From Phycisphaerae bacterium (lineage in GTDB: Bacteria > Planctomycetota > Phycisphaerae > SM23-33): 6,254 bases of DNA. Shown here piece after piece: positions 5,621 to 6,254 of the stretch (its first letter is position 1; each line of letters starts with the position of its first letter). Position numbers and translations under genes: made by a program. The stretch is taken from NCBI GenBank assembly GCA_030628445.1, contig DAOVQV010000102.1:1-6254 (forward strand), read 5' to 3'. The notes under the pieces were generated by a model. That model saw only the letters and a list, made by a program, of their open reading frames with translations, searched no databases and was not told the origin of the DNA.

Positions 5621-5980
5621 TGTGGGGTTGTTGAAAAAGCCGGGTTGTCCTGATGGTTAGTATGCACCTCGTCGGGTAGAATTCCCATCGTGAAGTTTGC
5701 CGTTGGCATGGAGGCTGACGAGATGATAGGCAAGCAGGACCGGTGGCAGGAAGACCTCTTCGTGGCATGCTCACTTGGCGATCTGATCCCCGACGATCAC
5801 GTTCTGAAGCGTGTCAACAAGGTTCTCGATCTGTCGCGGCTGCGTGAGGAAGTTGGCGACTGTTACTGCATGGACAACGGCCGCCCCGGGATCGACCCTG
5901 AAGCGGCGGTTCGTCTAACGCTGGCTGGGCTTTTCGAGGGGATCATTCACGACCGCAGGTTGATGCGGCAAGCGCAGGTG
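5621..5980 (+). mobile_element. Truncated IS1182-type insertion sequence, left end only
   Basis: The left boundary is suggested by GGGGTTGTTGAAAAAGCC (5624-5641), of the TTGTTGAAAAA type commonly seen at the ends of this class of element. The transposase start follows about 80 bp later. Similarity to the transposase stops after the codon at 5978-5980. No right inverted repeat and no remaining transposase are found, so this is a dead 5' fragment of about 360 bp, where a full element would be roughly 1.5 kb. No target-site duplication can be assessed. Confidence 0.65.
5723..5980 (+). pseudogene. IS1182-type transposase, N-terminal fragment
   Basis: Start chosen at ATG 5723, because GGAGG at 5710-5714 lies 8 nt upstream and the protein begins MIGKQDRWQEDLF, like full-length relatives. 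In-frame starts at 5690 (GTG) and 5708 are less likely. Recognisable parts are the DUF772-like N-terminal domain: LIPDDHVLKRVNKVLDLSRL, GRPGIDPEAAVRL, and IIHDRRLMRQAQV. Relatives continue with N-[IL]-A-x-RWF and then a DDE catalytic domain. Here the frame turns into unrelated residues (RGQQWSQKD) and stops at TAG 6014-6016. Only about 86 of some 450 codons remain and all catalytic residues are absent, so it cannot transpose. The tail of the frame overlaps the next gene's start in another frame. Confidence 0.85.
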
Positions 5981-5986
5981 AGAGGA
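5981..5986 (+). promoter_or_regulatory. Ribosome-binding site of the Gfo/Idh/MocA gene
   Basis: AGAGGA, 5 nt before ATG 5992. It begins at the very base where the transposase similarity ends, so the IS junction left the ribosome-binding site intact but separated the gene from whatever lay upstream. Confidence 0.6.
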
Positions 5987-5991
5987 CAGCA

Positions 5992-6254
5992 ATGGAGCCA
6001 AAAAGATACGTACTAGTCGGGACGGGTTCGCGCGGGTTGGGGATGTTCGCAAGGCCGTTGATTAATGATTTTGCGGACACGGCCGAGCTGGCGGGGCTGT
6101 TCGACATCAACGCGGGGCGAATGAAGGCGGTCAATAAGATACTTGGGACGGACTTACCGTGCTTCAGCGATTTCGACGCGATGATGGGCCAGCTCGACCC
6201 CGACGGGTTGTGCGTCGCGACCGTCGATAGCACCCACGCCCAGTACGTCATCGC
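5992..6254 (+). CDS. Gfo/Idh/MocA-family oxidoreductase, N-terminal part; 3' end outside window
   Basis: About 87 codons are visible of a protein usually 330-450 aa, an NAD(P)-dependent dehydrogenase typically acting on sugars, inositols or related polyols. The N-terminus is a Rossmann fold: strand YVLVGTGSRG (6-15) gives the dinucleotide loop G10-x-G12-x-x-G15. ELAGLFD (32-38) ends in Asp38, where an acidic residue binds the cofactor ribose and favours NAD. LDPDGLCVATVDSTHAQYV matches the family pattern P-D-x-V-x-V-x-T-x-D-x-x-H near residues 69-86. The ATG at 5992 follows a good ribosome-binding site and starts directly before the first strand. The catalytic EKP motif lies outside the window, so the substrate is unknown. 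The gene sits against a truncated IS, and no promoter of its own is visible. Confidence 0.85.
   Translation, partial: MEPKRYVLVGTGSRGLGMFARPLINDFADTAELAGLFDINAGRMKAVNKILGTDLPCFSDFDAMMGQLDPDGLCVATVDSTHAQYVI

Noticed and set aside
5571..5774. Minus-strand 67-codon frame across the IS left end
   Set aside because: It spans the IS boundary and spacer, has no ribosome-binding site, and matches no IS protein.
1..6254. tRNA genes, CRISPR arrays, toxin-antitoxin or phage genes
   Set aside because: No tRNA cloverleaf, no regularly spaced repeats and no recognisable defence or phage protein could be found by reading either strand.

Overview
This GC-rich bacterial window carries two divergent transcription units, an IS-damaged stretch and the start of a further gene. 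The phylum cannot be fixed from 6 kb. A Deinococcus/Thermus/archaeal-type aspartyl-tRNA synthetase, a Gfo/Idh/MocA oxidoreductase and start codons with little or no leader would suit a Planctomycetota-like or other GC-rich non-Firmicute lineage. This is a weak inference, and a GC-rich Firmicute is not excluded.

Layout, minus strand (right to left): mutS (1435-4080, complete, 881 aa) has a sigma70-like promoter just upstream. After it come a hairpin, a second sigma70-like promoter (1336-1364) and a complete T-box leader (about 1024-1320). The leader ends at aspS (1-964), a non-discriminating-type AspRS that runs off the left edge. The leader can be folded by hand into Stem I with an Asp (GAC) specifier, Stem II with an S-turn-like sequence, the IIA/B pseudoknot, Stem III and an antiterminator whose UGGC bulge fits the G73 discriminator of tRNA-Asp. 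None of this is coding sequence.

Layout, plus strand: an APH/fructosamine-kinase-like phosphotransferase (4188-5159) is divergent from mutS. It is flanked by two exact copies of a 16-bp palindromic repeat. Next come an unrecognised reading frame without a credible start (to 5503), about 120 bp of AT-richer spacer with short inverted ends, and the left end plus first 86 or so codons of an IS1182-type transposase. The IS fragment breaks off at about 5980, directly against the ribosome-binding site of a Gfo/Idh/MocA-family oxidoreductase (5992 onward, cut by the right edge).

How the parts work together: aspS makes Asp-tRNA, and probably also Asp-tRNA(Asn) for amidation. Its expression appears to be gated by uncharged tRNA-Asp through the T-box. 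mutS is mismatch repair and is transcribed separately. The phosphotransferase and the oxidoreductase have no visible functional link to these. The most interesting item is the T-box, which is nearly textbook in every sensor element but has no U-tract terminator.
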